DNA of 64,000 nt from contig NZ_CP114065.1 in the NCBI RefSeq assembly GCF_027627575.1, positions 2,232,001 through 2,296,000 of the forward strand, read 5' to 3'. The notes beneath the pieces were generated by a model. That model was not told the DNA's origin and searched no databases. It worked only from the letters and a program-made list of their open reading frames with translations. This document shows positions 33,118 to 42,598 of this stretch, in pieces (positions within the stretch are counted from its first letter, which is position 1; the number at the start of each line of letters is the position of its first letter). Position numbers and translations under genes: made by a program. This DNA comes from Kribbella sp. CA-293567 (GTDB taxonomy: Bacteria > Actinomycetota > Actinomycetes > Propionibacteriales > Kribbellaceae).

Positions 33118-35405
33118 CGCGTTCCCTCCTACGGCTGCAGCCACGGTTGCTGCCGTGGCTGCTCCCGTACGTCGTCACCGTCCTCGCCCTGATCTCGCTC
33201 GACGTCCCGGTCGGCCCGATCGCGAAGTACACCGTGTACTTCGCGCTGGCGGTGGCACTGCCGGGAATCCTGATCCTGCGTGCCCTCTGGCGGAGTACCG
33301 GCAACTGGGCCGAGGACTTCGGACTCGGCTCTGCGGTCGGAGCGACGTACCAACTGGTTGGCTGGGCGATCTTCACAGCACTCGGCTGGCAACGGGCGCT
33401 GGTGGTCTGGCCGGCGCTGGTGCTGATCGCCTTCGCCGCGGTCCCGCGGCTGAGGAAGCACTGGCGGATCCTGGAGCCGAAGCCGCTGCCGTTGCTGTGG
33501 ACGTGGGGCATGGTGATCGCCTCGGCGATCCTGCTCGGCGGGACGGTGCTCGGCACGATGAAGTACCACCCGGCGCCCCCGGATGGTACGTCGTACTACC
33601 AGGACCTGCTCTACCACCTGTCGATGCTGAACGAGCTGACCCGATCGGTGCCGCCGGAGCTGCCGCAGGTCTCGGGCGAGGCGCTGGAGTACCACTGGTT
33701 CGCCAACGCGGACATGGCCGCGGCGGTGGACATCACTGGGCTGTCACCGATCGTGGTGCTCTTCCGGTTGTGGTTGCTGCCGCAACTGCTGGTGGCGTTG
33801 CTGGTGTGCGCGACACTGGCCAGGACGGTCAGCCGCGCGTGGTGGACCGGCGTACTGGCTGCTGCCGCGCTGGCTGGGCCGCAGCTGTTCCTGTTCATCG
33901 ACACGGCGGTGAACCTGTCGCCGCCGTTGAGTCTGCTGAGTCCGTCGCAGACGTTCGGGATGATCGCCGGTACTACGGCCGCGGTGTTCCTGATCCACCT
34001 GTTGTTCGAAGGTGAGGTCGGCAAGGGCTTGTGGCTGCTCGCGTTCACGGTCGCTGTGGTCGGGGGCGGCGCCAAGCCGACGACCTTGCCGATCCTGGTC
34101 GGCGCGGTGGGACTGGCTGCGCTGTTCCTGCTGATTCGCGACCGGCGGCTGCCGTGGCGGTTCATCACTGCGGGCTCGCTGCTGGTCGCCGCGGCTGTCG
34201 GGACGATGGTCACGGTCGCGGGTAGCACGAGCGGGTCTGGTCTGCAGTTGCTGGCTGTGGTCAAGACGCAGGGCGGCTATGCAGCAGCCACTGGTGACAA
34301 GACACTGGCTGGTGAGGGCGGGCCGATTCTGCCTGCGCTGACATCTGGGCAGCTGCTGTCGATCGGTGGGGTGGTCGTCGTCACCGCGCTGTTGTTGCTG
34401 GGTCAGCTGCTCGCGGTGGTCGGCTACGGGCTGCTCGGCAAGCGGGAGTTGCGTCGCGATCCGGTCGGCTGGTTCCTGCTCGGCGCGTTGATCGCGGGCT
34501 GGGCCGGCTTCCTGGTGGTGGACCACCCGTCGATCAGCGAGGCCTATTTCGTCCACAGCGCGGTGCCTTTCAGCCTCGCGGCAGTCGGCTGGCTCGCAGC
34601 TGTCATGGTCAGCTCCTACCCGCAGGAGAACAGGCGTCGAGTACTTCTCGGACTGAGTGCCGTCGCGGTCGTGCTCGGTGCACTGTTCGCCTTCATCCTG
34701 CTGACCACCGATGCAGTCCCGGTGGGATCGCAGTTGCGGCGGATCGCGCTGGTTGCCCGGCCACTGCTCGTTGTCGCCGCAGTGACCGCGGTGTTGACGG
34801 TCGGGTGGTTCCTGCTGCGCAAGCGAGTACGACGGCTGGCGGGCCTCGGCGGGTTGCTGGTGCTGCTGACTCTGCTGGTGGTGCCGTCGGCAAGGATCTT
34901 CGAGCAGAACCTGCACCTCAACGGTGGCAAGCAGGCGCAGACCTTCACCTCGGCGACCTGGTGGGTCTATCCCGACGAGGAGGCCGCCGCGCTCTGGCTC
35001 GCGAAGAACTCCGAGCCGACGGACGTCGTGGTCAGCAACACCTGGTGCCGTCCCGCCCCGAAACAAGGACCGGGCTGCGACGCCCGCGGTTACCTGGTCA
35101 GCGGGATCGCCGGCCGCCGGACCTTCCTCGAAGGCTGGGGTTACACCTCGCAGGCGATGGTCAACCACGGCGTCGGCGGCCTGCGCTACAACCAGCAGCC
35201 GTCGCCCTGGCCCGAGCGCGTCGAGCTGACCAACCAGGCGATCTACCGTCCGACTCCCGAGGTGCTGCGGCTGCTGCGTGAGCGGTACCAGGTCCGTTGG
35301 GTGTACGCCGATTCCTTCGGTGGACCGGTCTCGCCGGAGCTGGAGAAGCTCGCCGTTCTCCGACACAGCTGGCAGCGGGTCCGGATCTACGAACTCACCG
35401 GCTGA
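33114..35405 (+). CDS. Large polytopic membrane protein, probable GT-C glycosyltransferase
   Basis: A 763-residue protein with a dozen or more hydrophobic spans and a soluble C-terminal domain of about 130 residues (from about 630, including WVYPDEEAAALWLAKN). An external loop after the third or fourth span holds the acidic/His segment YYQDLLYHLSMLNEL, placed as in GT-C enzymes that use lipid-linked sugars outside the cell. The overlap with the GT2 gene (ATGA) suggests that the two form a donor-synthesis/transfer pair. The acceptor is unknown; the neighbouring surface protein is a candidate. Confidence 0.7.
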   Translation: MTRSLLRLQPRLLPWLLPYVVTVLALISLDVPVGPIAKYTVYFALAVALPGILILRALWRSTGNWAEDFGLGSAVGATYQLVGWAIFTALGWQRALVVWPALVLIAFAAVPRLRKHWRILEPKPLPLLWTWGMVIASAILLGGTVLGTMKYHPAPPDGTSYYQDLLYHLSMLNELTRSVPPELPQVSGEALEYHWFANADMAAAVDITGLSPIVVLFRLWLLPQLLVALLVCATLARTVSRAWWTGVLAAAALAGPQLFLFIDTAVNLSPPLSLLSPSQTFGMIAGTTAAVFLIHLLFEGEVGKGLWLLAFTVAVVGGGAKPTTLPILVGAVGLAALFLLIRDRRLPWRFITAGSLLVAAAVGTMVTVAGSTSGSGLQLLAVVKTQGGYAAATGDKTLAGEGGPILPALTSGQLLSIGGVVVVTALLLLGQLLAVVGYGLLGKRELRRDPVGWFLLGALIAGWAGFLVVDHPSISEAYFVHSAVPFSLAAVGWLAAVMVSSYPQENRRRVLLGLSAVAVVLGALFAFILLTTDAVPVGSQLRRIALVARPLLVVAAVTAVLTVGWFLLRKRVRRLAGLGGLLVLLTLLVVPSARIFEQNLHLNGGKQAQTFTSATWWVYPDEEAAALWLAKNSEPTDVVVSNTWCRPAPKQGPGCDARGYLVSGIAGRRTFLEGWGYTSQAMVNHGVGGLRYNQQPSPWPERVELTNQAIYRPTPEVLRLLRERYQVRWVYADSFGGPVSPELEKLAVLRHSWQRVRIYELTG

Positions 35406-35425
35406 TCCCGCGTAACATCGGACCG

Positions 35426-35447
35426 GCGTAGAGCGTTAGCTCTACGC
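35426..35447. repeat. Perfect inverted repeat between the GT-C and surface-protein genes
   Basis: GCGTAGAGC and GCTCTACGC form a perfect 9-bp inverted repeat around GTTA, extendable by three more pairs including one G-T. It lies 60 bases before the surface-protein start. It could end transcription of the GT pair, but no T-run follows; or it could be an operator. Confidence 0.6.
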
Positions 35448-35507
35448 TGGCCCGCTCGCCCCGAGGCCGACGCATGCGGAAACGTGAGTGCTCGGGAGGG
35501 CGTGGGT

Positions 35508-38500
35508 ATGACGAGGTCCGGCCATCGGCTGCCCGTGGTTCTCTCCGCGGCCTCACTCGGCGTCGCGCTGCTGGCCACCACCGTGACCGGTCCGGCGATT
35601 GCCTACCAGGTGCCCTCGGCCCCCTTTGCCCAAGGCAACACGGCGACCGCGACGATGCCCGGTTCCGGTCTCACCCAGACCATCACCGTCACCGGTCAGA
35701 CGGAGTTGCTGGACGCAACCACCGCCGGCGTCCGGGGCAGTACCGGCCAGACCTACGACCCGGCGATCGCGCGCACCACCCCGGCCCAGGATCTGCTTGT
35801 CAACACCGGCAGCTGTGCCGCGATCGGCACCTGCGGCCACCGCGGCACCCTGACGATCACCTTCTCTCAGCCGGTCCGCAACCCGATCCTGCATCTGGCC
35901 GGCATCGGCGGCGCGGTCACACAGACCACGAACGACCGGGTCAGTGCCCAGTCCGAACTGCACGCGGTGCTCAGCCTCACCACCGCCGGTCTCAGCCTGA
36001 CGAAGGTTGGGAAGGGCAACAACCTGGCCGTCGGCTCCGACTCGATCCGCCCGCTGAACCCGGACGCCGGCCCGAACTGCGTCAACACCGACACCGGCCA
36101 GGGGCCCGACTCCGTGGCCACCGCGGCCTGCGGATCGGTCAGGGTCAACGGTGTCGCCAAGTCGATCAGCTTCGACCTCACTGCCGTCTTCACCAAGAAC
36201 CCGAAGCTGCCGGCGTTCAACACCGCCTCCTCCGCCGACGCGTTCTCCGTCGTCGCCTCCGCGAGCGAGGACTTCGGCGACGCGCCCGCTTCGTACGGCG
36301 CGGCCTGGTCGGTGCTCGGCGATCTCCGGCTGGGCGGCGACGCGACCGAGGACAACCGGACCGTCGCGAACGGCACCACCGGCCCGGCGACTCAGGACCA
36401 GGCCGACGACGGGGTCGTCTTCAAGCCGCTGGTCACCGTGGCGAAGAGCTACTCTGCCGCCGTCGCGCTCAGCGGAGCGAGCAAGGCCGGACACGTCTGC
36501 GGCTGGATCGATCTGGACAAGAACGGCAAGTTCGACACCGGTGAGCGTGCCTGTGCCACCTTCGCCGCGGGCCGGAGTGCCGTGACGCTGACCTGGCCGA
36601 CCCTGCCGAAGCTCACCGCCGGTACGACGTACGCGCGCGTGCGGGCCGGCTATTCGACGGCTCAGGTGATCGGTGCCGCGGACACCGGAGAGGTCGAGGA
36701 CCACCCGGTCGTCATCGCGCCACCACCTCCGCCGATCGCTCTCGACGACGCGGCAGCGACGCCGTACGACACCGGCGTGACGACCGATGTGCTCGGCAAC
36801 GACAAGCCGGGCGATCCGGCCAGCCCGCTGACGCCCGGGACGCTCTGCCTGGTCAGCGGTGACAAGTGCGGCGTGATGGTCAATGTGGTGGCCGAGGGCA
36901 AGTACGTCGCCAAACCCGACGGCCGGATCTCGTTCGAGCCGGTGCCCGGGTTCGTCGGACCAGGCAAGCCGGTCACCTACCGGATCGCCGACACCAACGG
37001 CACGACCGCGACCGCGAAGCTGACCGTCACCGTCGCACTGCCGGCGAAGCCGGTGGCGGTTGCCGACCAGGCGACCACCCTGCAGAACGTCAGCCTGGCG
37101 CTGACCCCGCTCGCCAACGACGTTCCCGCGCCGGGCGTCACGCTGGTCCCCGGCTCCCTGGTACTGCGGGATCCGGCCGACGCCGCGTTCCGGACGGCCG
37201 CCGAAGCCTTCACGAAGAAGGTGATCGTCCCGGACGAGGGCACCTACGTGGTGAAGCCCGACGGCACCGTCGACTTCCTGCCGCTGCCACAGTTCACCGG
37301 CGTCGCGACGACGCTGGGCTACCGCGTCACGGACAGCACCCGCCAGGTCGCCGAGTCGACCTTGGCCGTCACCGTGACACCGGTGACGCCGAAGGCCGCG
37401 GGGGATTCGGTCAGCACGCCGTTCGACACCCCGGTCGAGGTTGCGGTTCTCGACAACGATCTGCCGGGCACCGCGGAAGCGCCGCTCGACCCACTTACCC
37501 TCAAACTGGTCGATCCGGCCGGCGGAAAGCTCGTCGACCAGGTCACCGTGCCCCGGCAGGGGACGTACACAGTGGCCGAAGGCAAGGTCCGCTTCGGGCC
37601 GCAGCACGGCTTCCGCGGTGTCACTACCCCGCTCGTCTACCAGGTCTTGGACAAGAACGGAACTGCGGCGCGGGCCCAGCTCACGGTCTCGGTCGACGCG
37701 CCCGGACCGCCGGTGGCCAACCCTGACCGGACCACCCTGCTGCAAGGTGGCTCGGTCTTCGTGCAGGTGCTCGACAATGACAAGCCCGGTCCGACCGGCG
37801 CCACGCTCGTGCCCGGAAGCCTCCGGCTGCTGGCCCCGGACCCGGCCGCCATCTCGGCAGCCAGCGTCCCGCCGGTGGGTCAGACTCCGGCCGCGATGCC
37901 CGCCAGCCGCGTCAGCGCCGAACCCGTGACCACGGTGGTCGTCGCTGGGCAGGGCAAGTACACCGCGAAACCCGACGGCCGGGTGCTGTTCGAATCGGTC
38001 CCGGCGTTCAGCGGCAGGACCACGCCGATCACCTATCTGGTGGCCGATGGCAACGGTGCGATCGGCCGGGCGACGCTCACCCTCGAGGTCACCAAGGTGC
38101 AGCCGGACGCGACGGACGACACCGCCGGTACGGCGTACGACCGGATCGTGATCGTGGACGTGCTCGCCAACGACAAGGCCGGCGACCCCGCCGTGCCGCT
38201 GGTGCCGAGCAGTCTCAAGCTGATCGACCCGCTGACCGACAGGCCGCAGCTCACGGTGGTCGTCGACGGCGAAGGAACCTTCAAAGTAGTGGCCGACAGC
38301 AAGGTGCAGTTCGACCCGCTGCCGACGTACACCGGGGTCGCGACGGCGCTCGCCTACACGGTCTCGGACGTGAACGGGACCCTCGCTCCGGCCAAGCTGA
38401 CGGTCACCGTGGCCAAGCCGCCGCCACCGGCGGCCAAACCCGACACCGCGACCACCAAGCAGGACGACCCGGTCACCCTCGACCCGCTGGTCAACGACGA

Positions 38501-41444
38501 GCCCGGCCAGGGCACCGGCCTGGACCCGCTCAGCGTCGTACTGATCGATCCGGCCGACGGCTCGCTCAAGAAGGTCGTCACGATAGCGGGCCAGGGCACC
38601 TATCACGTGAACCCGGACGGCACGGTCGGCTTCGATCCGCTGCCGGCCTTCACCGGTACGGCGACCACGGTGACGTACCGGGTCTCCGACTGGTTCGACC
38701 AGGCGACCCGCTCGACCATCACGGTCGGGGTGACGCCGATCGTTCCCACCGCCGAGGACGACACCGCCACCTCGCCGTACGGCGCGACGGCGACGGTCAA
38801 GGTGCTCGGCAACGACAAGCCGGGTGACCTCAGCGCGCCGCTCGTCGTCGGCAGTCTGGTGCTGAAAGATCCGGCCGACGGACTCTTCAAGACCGTGGTG
38901 ACGATCAAGGACGAAGGCGTCTACACCGCGCGGGCCGGGGTGGTGGCGTTCGTGCCGGCTGCCGGCTTCAGCGGGCCGGGGACCGCGCTGACCTACCAGG
39001 TTGCCGACGACAACGGCACGACGGCGACGGCTGAGGTGTGGATCACCGTCGGGCTGCCGCCGGTCGCGCGGGCCGACAACGGCTCCACCCTGCAGAACGT
39101 CACGGTCACCGTGGACGTGCTGTCCAACGACCAGCCCGGGACCGGCGCGAAGCTCGATCCGGCTTCGGTGGTGATCGGCTTGCCCGACGTACCGGCAGCA
39201 GAAGGCATCGGCAGGGCGGCGAGATTCGGCAAGACGGCGACGGTTCCGGGGCAGGGCAAGTACACGGTGCAGAAGAACGGCTCGATCCAGTTGGACCCGG
39301 TCCCGGCCTTCAGCGGTCGAGGGCGGCTGATCCAGTACCAGGTGACCGACTCGCAGGGAAACACCGCGTCGTCGACCCTCGGCATCGCGGTCACCGGGGT
39401 GCAGCCGTTCACCGTCGACGACTCGGCGATCACCCCGTTCAACCGGCCGATCACGCTGAACGTGCTGACCAACGACAAGCCCGGCGATCCAAGTGCTCCG
39501 CTGGTGCCCACGAGCCTGCTGCTGCAGGACCCGGCCGACGCGACGAAGTACCAGCAGACGGTGACGCAGCCTGGGGAAGGCACTTACACGGCCAAGCCGG
39601 ACGGTTCCGTCACGTTCGTGCCGGTCAAGGACTACCAGGGCATGACGACGCCGGCGACGTACCGGATCAGCGACGCCAACGGCACGCCGGCCGACGGATT
39701 GCTCTTCCTCACGGTCGGCAAGGGGCCGGAGGCGAAGCCCGACACCAGCACCACGCGACAGAACGTGAACGCGCTGGTCGAGCCGCTCGCCAACGACCGG
39801 CCCGGCACGGACGCCGAACTGGAGAAGACCTCGGTCGAGCTCTACGACGGCAAAGCGTGGGGGAAGACCGCGACGGTCGCCGGACAGGGCACCTACAAGG
39901 TCGACGCGGTGACGGGCAAGCTCACCTTCGATCCGGTGCCGACCTTCAGCGGACCGAGTTCGATCGCCTACCGGGTGACGGACACGGCGAACAACAAGGC
40001 GACCTCGACAGTGACGGTGACGGTCACCGCGATCGTTCCGGATGCCGCGGACGACGCGGCCACGACCGCTTTCGACACCCCGGCCACCGTCCCTGTGCTG
40101 GCGAACGACAAGCCGGGTGACGCGAGCTCGCCGCTGGATGCGGCCAGCGTCCGGCTGATCGACTTCGCGACCGGTGATCCGGTGGCGAGCCTGCTGGTCG
40201 CGGGCCAGGGCACCTATACGGTGCAGCCCGACGGCGCGATCCGGCTGCAGCCCTGGGGCGGCTGGACAGGTCCGGCGACACCGGTGACCTATCAGGTCAG
40301 CGACACGAACGGCAGCGCCGGTACGGCGACCTTGGTGGTGACCGTCGGCGCGAAGCCGGTCGCGCTACCGGATGTGACCGAGACCAAGCAACAGGTCGCG
40401 GTCACCTTCGACCCGCTGACCAACGACAAGCCCGGTGCCGGTGCGACGCTCGACCCGGCGACGTTGCTGCTGGTGAACGCTTCGGGTGACTTGGTCGACC
40501 GGGTGTCGGTGCAGGGGCAGGGCAGCTATGCCGTTGCCAACGGCAAGATCACCTTCACCCCGGTGACTGCCTTCGTGGGCAGCACGCGGCCGACGGCGTA
40601 CGAGGTGAAGGACAGCAACCGGAACCCGGCCCGCTCGACGGTCTCGGTGACCGTGTTGCCGGTCCGGCCCGTCGCGGTGAACGACAGCGCGAGTACGCCG
40701 TACGGGCAGGGCGTGGTGGTGGCGGTGCTCGGCAACGACAAGGCAGGTGATCCGTCGGCGCCTCTGGTGACCGAGTCGGTCGTGCTGCGCGACCCGGCGG
40801 ACGGCAAGGACAAGACTTCGGTGACGGTCGCGGAGGAGGGCAGTTTCGTGGCCCGGCCGGACGGCACCGTCGGATACACCCCGGTGAAGGGCTTCACCGG
40901 TACCACCAGATCGATCACCTATCGGGTGACCGATGCGAACGGGACGTCGGACACGGCTCGCCTGGAGATCACCGTCGGTGCTCCCAGCGGGGCGAAGGCC
41001 ATCCCGGACAGCGGTACCGGAAGTCTCGGCAACCCGGTGGTCGTCAACCCGCTCCTGAACGACGTCGCGACCCGCGGCGCGGCCTGGGACCCGGGCAGTG
41101 TCTGCCTGGTGACCGGGCCGGCCACCTGTGGGAAGCAGGTGACCGTACCGAACGTCGGCGGGTGGACGGTCGGTACCGACGGGTCGGTCAGGTTCGTTCC
41201 GGAGCGGGGCTTCACCGGTACGGCGAAGCAGCCGTACCGGGTCACTGACACCGAGGGCGTGACAGTGGACTCGCAGGTGAGGGTGACCGTCGGGGCTCAG
41301 CCGGCCGCGCAGACCAGTGTCAGGAGAGCGGCCGGTGGACTGCCGGACACCGGTGGGCCGTCGGTCCTGCTGCTGACCCTGGCCGGGCTGCTGGTCGGTC
41401 TGGGCGTGACGCTGATGCGGATAGCTCGCCGGGGCCGCCAATAG
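35508..41444 (+). CDS. 1978-residue LPxTG surface protein with GEVED domain and 14 alternating Ig-like repeats
   Basis: Signal peptide (residues 1-31, SAASLGVALLATTVTGPAIA), then a beta-rich N-terminal region. A GEVED domain follows (about 254-403: DFGDAPASYG, WIDLDKNGKFDTGE, TGEVEDHPV). Fourteen repeats of about 105-115 residues then run from about 410 to 1930; each has a V/PLxNDxPG motif early, then GxGTY, PVPxFxG and Y-V-D-x-N-G. Odd repeats carry DDxATTPY and NDKPGDPSAPL; even ones carry PDxxTTxQN and NDxPGxGAxLDP. The end has LPDTGG (1945-1950), one span and RIARRGRQ, a sortase signal. Start ATG 35508 follows GGGAGGG. Probably an adhesin or matrix protein. Confidence 0.92.
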   Translation: MTRSGHRLPVVLSAASLGVALLATTVTGPAIAYQVPSAPFAQGNTATATMPGSGLTQTITVTGQTELLDATTAGVRGSTGQTYDPAIARTTPAQDLLVNTGSCAAIGTCGHRGTLTITFSQPVRNPILHLAGIGGAVTQTTNDRVSAQSELHAVLSLTTAGLSLTKVGKGNNLAVGSDSIRPLNPDAGPNCVNTDTGQGPDSVATAACGSVRVNGVAKSISFDLTAVFTKNPKLPAFNTASSADAFSVVASASEDFGDAPASYGAAWSVLGDLRLGGDATEDNRTVANGTTGPATQDQADDGVVFKPLVTVAKSYSAAVALSGASKAGHVCGWIDLDKNGKFDTGERACATFAAGRSAVTLTWPTLPKLTAGTTYARVRAGYSTAQVIGAADTGEVEDHPVVIAPPPPPIALDDAAATPYDTGVTTDVLGNDKPGDPASPLTPGTLCLVSGDKCGVMVNVVAEGKYVAKPDGRISFEPVPGFVGPGKPVTYRIADTNGTTATAKLTVTVALPAKPVAVADQATTLQNVSLALTPLANDVPAPGVTLVPGSLVLRDPADAAFRTAAEAFTKKVIVPDEGTYVVKPDGTVDFLPLPQFTGVATTLGYRVTDSTRQVAESTLAVTVTPVTPKAAGDSVSTPFDTPVEVAVLDNDLPGTAEAPLDPLTLKLVDPAGGKLVDQVTVPRQGTYTVAEGKVRFGPQHGFRGVTTPLVYQVLDKNGTAARAQLTVSVDAPGPPVANPDRTTLLQGGSVFVQVLDNDKPGPTGATLVPGSLRLLAPDPAAISAASVPPVGQTPAAMPASRVSAEPVTTVVVAGQGKYTAKPDGRVLFESVPAFSGRTTPITYLVADGNGAIGRATLTLEVTKVQPDATDDTAGTAYDRIVIVDVLANDKAGDPAVPLVPSSLKLIDPLTDRPQLTVVVDGEGTFKVVADSKVQFDPLPTYTGVATALAYTVSDVNGTLAPAKLTVTVAKPPPPAAKPDTATTKQDDPVTLDPLVNDEPGQGTGLDPLSVVLIDPADGSLKKVVTIAGQGTYHVNPDGTVGFDPLPAFTGTATTVTYRVSDWFDQATRSTITVGVTPIVPTAEDDTATSPYGATATVKVLGNDKPGDLSAPLVVGSLVLKDPADGLFKTVVTIKDEGVYTARAGVVAFVPAAGFSGPGTALTYQVADDNGTTATAEVWITVGLPPVARADNGSTLQNVTVTVDVLSNDQPGTGAKLDPASVVIGLPDVPAAEGIGRAARFGKTATVPGQGKYTVQKNGSIQLDPVPAFSGRGRLIQYQVTDSQGNTASSTLGIAVTGVQPFTVDDSAITPFNRPITLNVLTNDKPGDPSAPLVPTSLLLQDPADATKYQQTVTQPGEGTYTAKPDGSVTFVPVKDYQGMTTPATYRISDANGTPADGLLFLTVGKGPEAKPDTSTTRQNVNALVEPLANDRPGTDAELEKTSVELYDGKAWGKTATVAGQGTYKVDAVTGKLTFDPVPTFSGPSSIAYRVTDTANNKATSTVTVTVTAIVPDAADDAATTAFDTPATVPVLANDKPGDASSPLDAASVRLIDFATGDPVASLLVAGQGTYTVQPDGAIRLQPWGGWTGPATPVTYQVSDTNGSAGTATLVVTVGAKPVALPDVTETKQQVAVTFDPLTNDKPGAGATLDPATLLLVNASGDLVDRVSVQGQGSYAVANGKITFTPVTAFVGSTRPTAYEVKDSNRNPARSTVSVTVLPVRPVAVNDSASTPYGQGVVVAVLGNDKAGDPSAPLVTESVVLRDPADGKDKTSVTVAEEGSFVARPDGTVGYTPVKGFTGTTRSITYRVTDANGTSDTARLEITVGAPSGAKAIPDSGTGSLGNPVVVNPLLNDVATRGAAWDPGSVCLVTGPATCGKQVTVPNVGGWTVGTDGSVRFVPERGFTGTAKQPYRVTDTEGVTVDSQVRVTVGAQPAAQTSVRRAAGGLPDTGGPSVLLLTLAGLLVGLGVTLMRIARRGRQ

Positions 41445-41456
41445 TGGGGAACCGCG

Positions 41457-41490
41457 GCGCCGGATCCCGCTGAGGAGCGGGATCCGGCGC
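41457..41490. terminator. Bidirectional terminator hairpin
   Basis: GCGCCGGATCCCGC (41457-41470) and GCGGGATCCGGCGC (41477-41490) form a perfect 14-bp stem with loop TGAGGA. It lies between the convergent surface-protein and GNAT genes and can serve both; there is no long T-run, as is usual in GC-rich actinobacteria. Confidence 0.85.
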
Positions 41491-42008
41491 TACAGGTCTC
41501 TCACCAGCATGATCTCGTCGCGGTAGTCGTCCGGCGCGACCCGGACCGCGCGGGGGTGGCTGCCGACGACCCGGTAGCCGAGCTTGCCGTAGAACTTCTC
41601 CAGGCTGTTCCCGTCGCGGACGGTGAGCTGCAACTGCTCCAGCCCGAGTTCCTCCGCGGACTGCCGCAGTCCCTCCATCAGGATCCGGCCGGCGCCGTCA
41701 CCCTGGTACTTCGGATGCACCATCACTCGCAGCACGGTGCGCCAGTGCAGGCAGAGCGCGGTCTCCTGGTCGACCAGCAGACCCATGCCGACGTACCGCT
41801 CGCCGTTGTGCAGGACGCCGAGCAGGTCCTTGCCCGCGGCAACCCGGTCGAGCGCGAGGTCGAGAGTCTCCGCGACCAGGTGCACGGGAGCCGGGGCGGT
41901 GAAGCCGACGCTGCCGCCGGCGTCCGTCGCGGCGATCCAGGCGTCCAGCAGATCGGCTCGCAGTCCCGGGTCCGTGACGTCGTCCGGACCGATCACCAGG
42001 TACTTCAC
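41490..42008 (-). CDS. GNAT-family N-acetyltransferase
   Basis: A 172-residue protein. The acetyl-CoA loop is VMVHPKYQGDGAGRILMEGL (motif A, R/Q-x-x-G-x-G/A type), followed by LQLTVRDGNSLEKFYGKLGYRVVG (motif B). These mark an amine acetyltransferase; the acceptor is unknown. AGGAGG lies upstream of the ATG at 42008, though the spacing is slightly long. The stop codon touches the terminator stem. Confidence 0.9.
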   Translation of the reverse strand: MKYLVIGPDDVTDPGLRADLLDAWIAATDAGGSVGFTAPAPVHLVAETLDLALDRVAAGKDLLGVLHNGERYVGMGLLVDQETALCLHWRTVLRVMVHPKYQGDGAGRILMEGLRQSAEELGLEQLQLTVRDGNSLEKFYGKLGYRVVGSHPRAVRVAPDDYRDEIMLVRDL

Positions 42009-42064
42009 CGAGGCCTCCTAGATGCGACTGACTTGCAGGAAGCCTAGCTGGCAGAATCGGTGGG

Positions 42065-42598
42065 ATGTCCACCCAGGTGATCGTGTTGAACGGCGGATCG
42101 AGCTCAGGCAAGACGGGGATCGCGCGCTGCCTCAAGGCCTTGCTGCCGCAGCCGTGGATCAGCCTCGGGGTGGACGACCTGGTCGACGCGCTGCCGCCCG
42201 GGCTGCTGGACTCGGGGACCGGAATCGCGTTCGGCGAGCACGGCGAGGTCGAGGTCGGCGCGGGATTCCGCGAGCTCGAGGCCGCGTGGATGGCCGGGGT
42301 CGCCGCGATGGCCAGGGCCGGAGCGCGAATCGTGTTCGACGACGTCTTCCTGAACGGCGCCGCCTCACAGGAACGCGTGCGCGCCCAGTTGGCTGGCCTG
42401 CAGGTGCTCTGGGTAGGAGTGCGCTGCGCGCCGGAGATCGCGGCCGGACGCGAGATCGCGCGGGGCGACCGCACCGGCGGTATGGCCGAGTCGCAGGCTT
42501 CGATGGTCCACGAAGGAGTCGTCTACGACCTCGAGGTCGACACCGGTACGACGGAGTCGATTGACTGCGCCCGCGCCATCGCCGCCCACGTGCGTTAG
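42065..42598 (+). CDS. Chloramphenicol 3-O-phosphotransferase-like protein
   Basis: A 177-residue P-loop protein of the CPT family. It begins [18 protein letters not shown] (Walker A), followed by the [15 protein letters not shown] segment that holds the catalytic Asp in chloramphenicol phosphotransferase, and later [25 protein letters not shown]. Real CPT inactivates chloramphenicol, but most homologues are of unknown substrate, so resistance should not be assumed. Its last bases overlap the convergent sigma-factor gene at TTAG. Confidence 0.85.
   Translation: MSTQVIVLNGGSSSGKTGIARCLKALLPQPWISLGVDDLVDALPPGLLDSGTGIAFGEHGEVEVGAGFRELEAAWMAGVAAMARAGARIVFDDVFLNGAASQERVRAQLAGLQVLWVGVRCAPEIAAGREIARGDRTGGMAESQASMVHEGVVYDLEVDTGTTESIDCARAIAAHVR

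Noticed and set aside
35553..38606. 1017-codon open frame opposite the surface-protein gene
   Set aside because: Periodic only because the sense gene is repetitive; no start signal or known domain.
42065..42598. Confirmed chloramphenicol resistance gene
   Set aside because: The fold fits the family, but homologues often have other substrates; resistance cannot be inferred.
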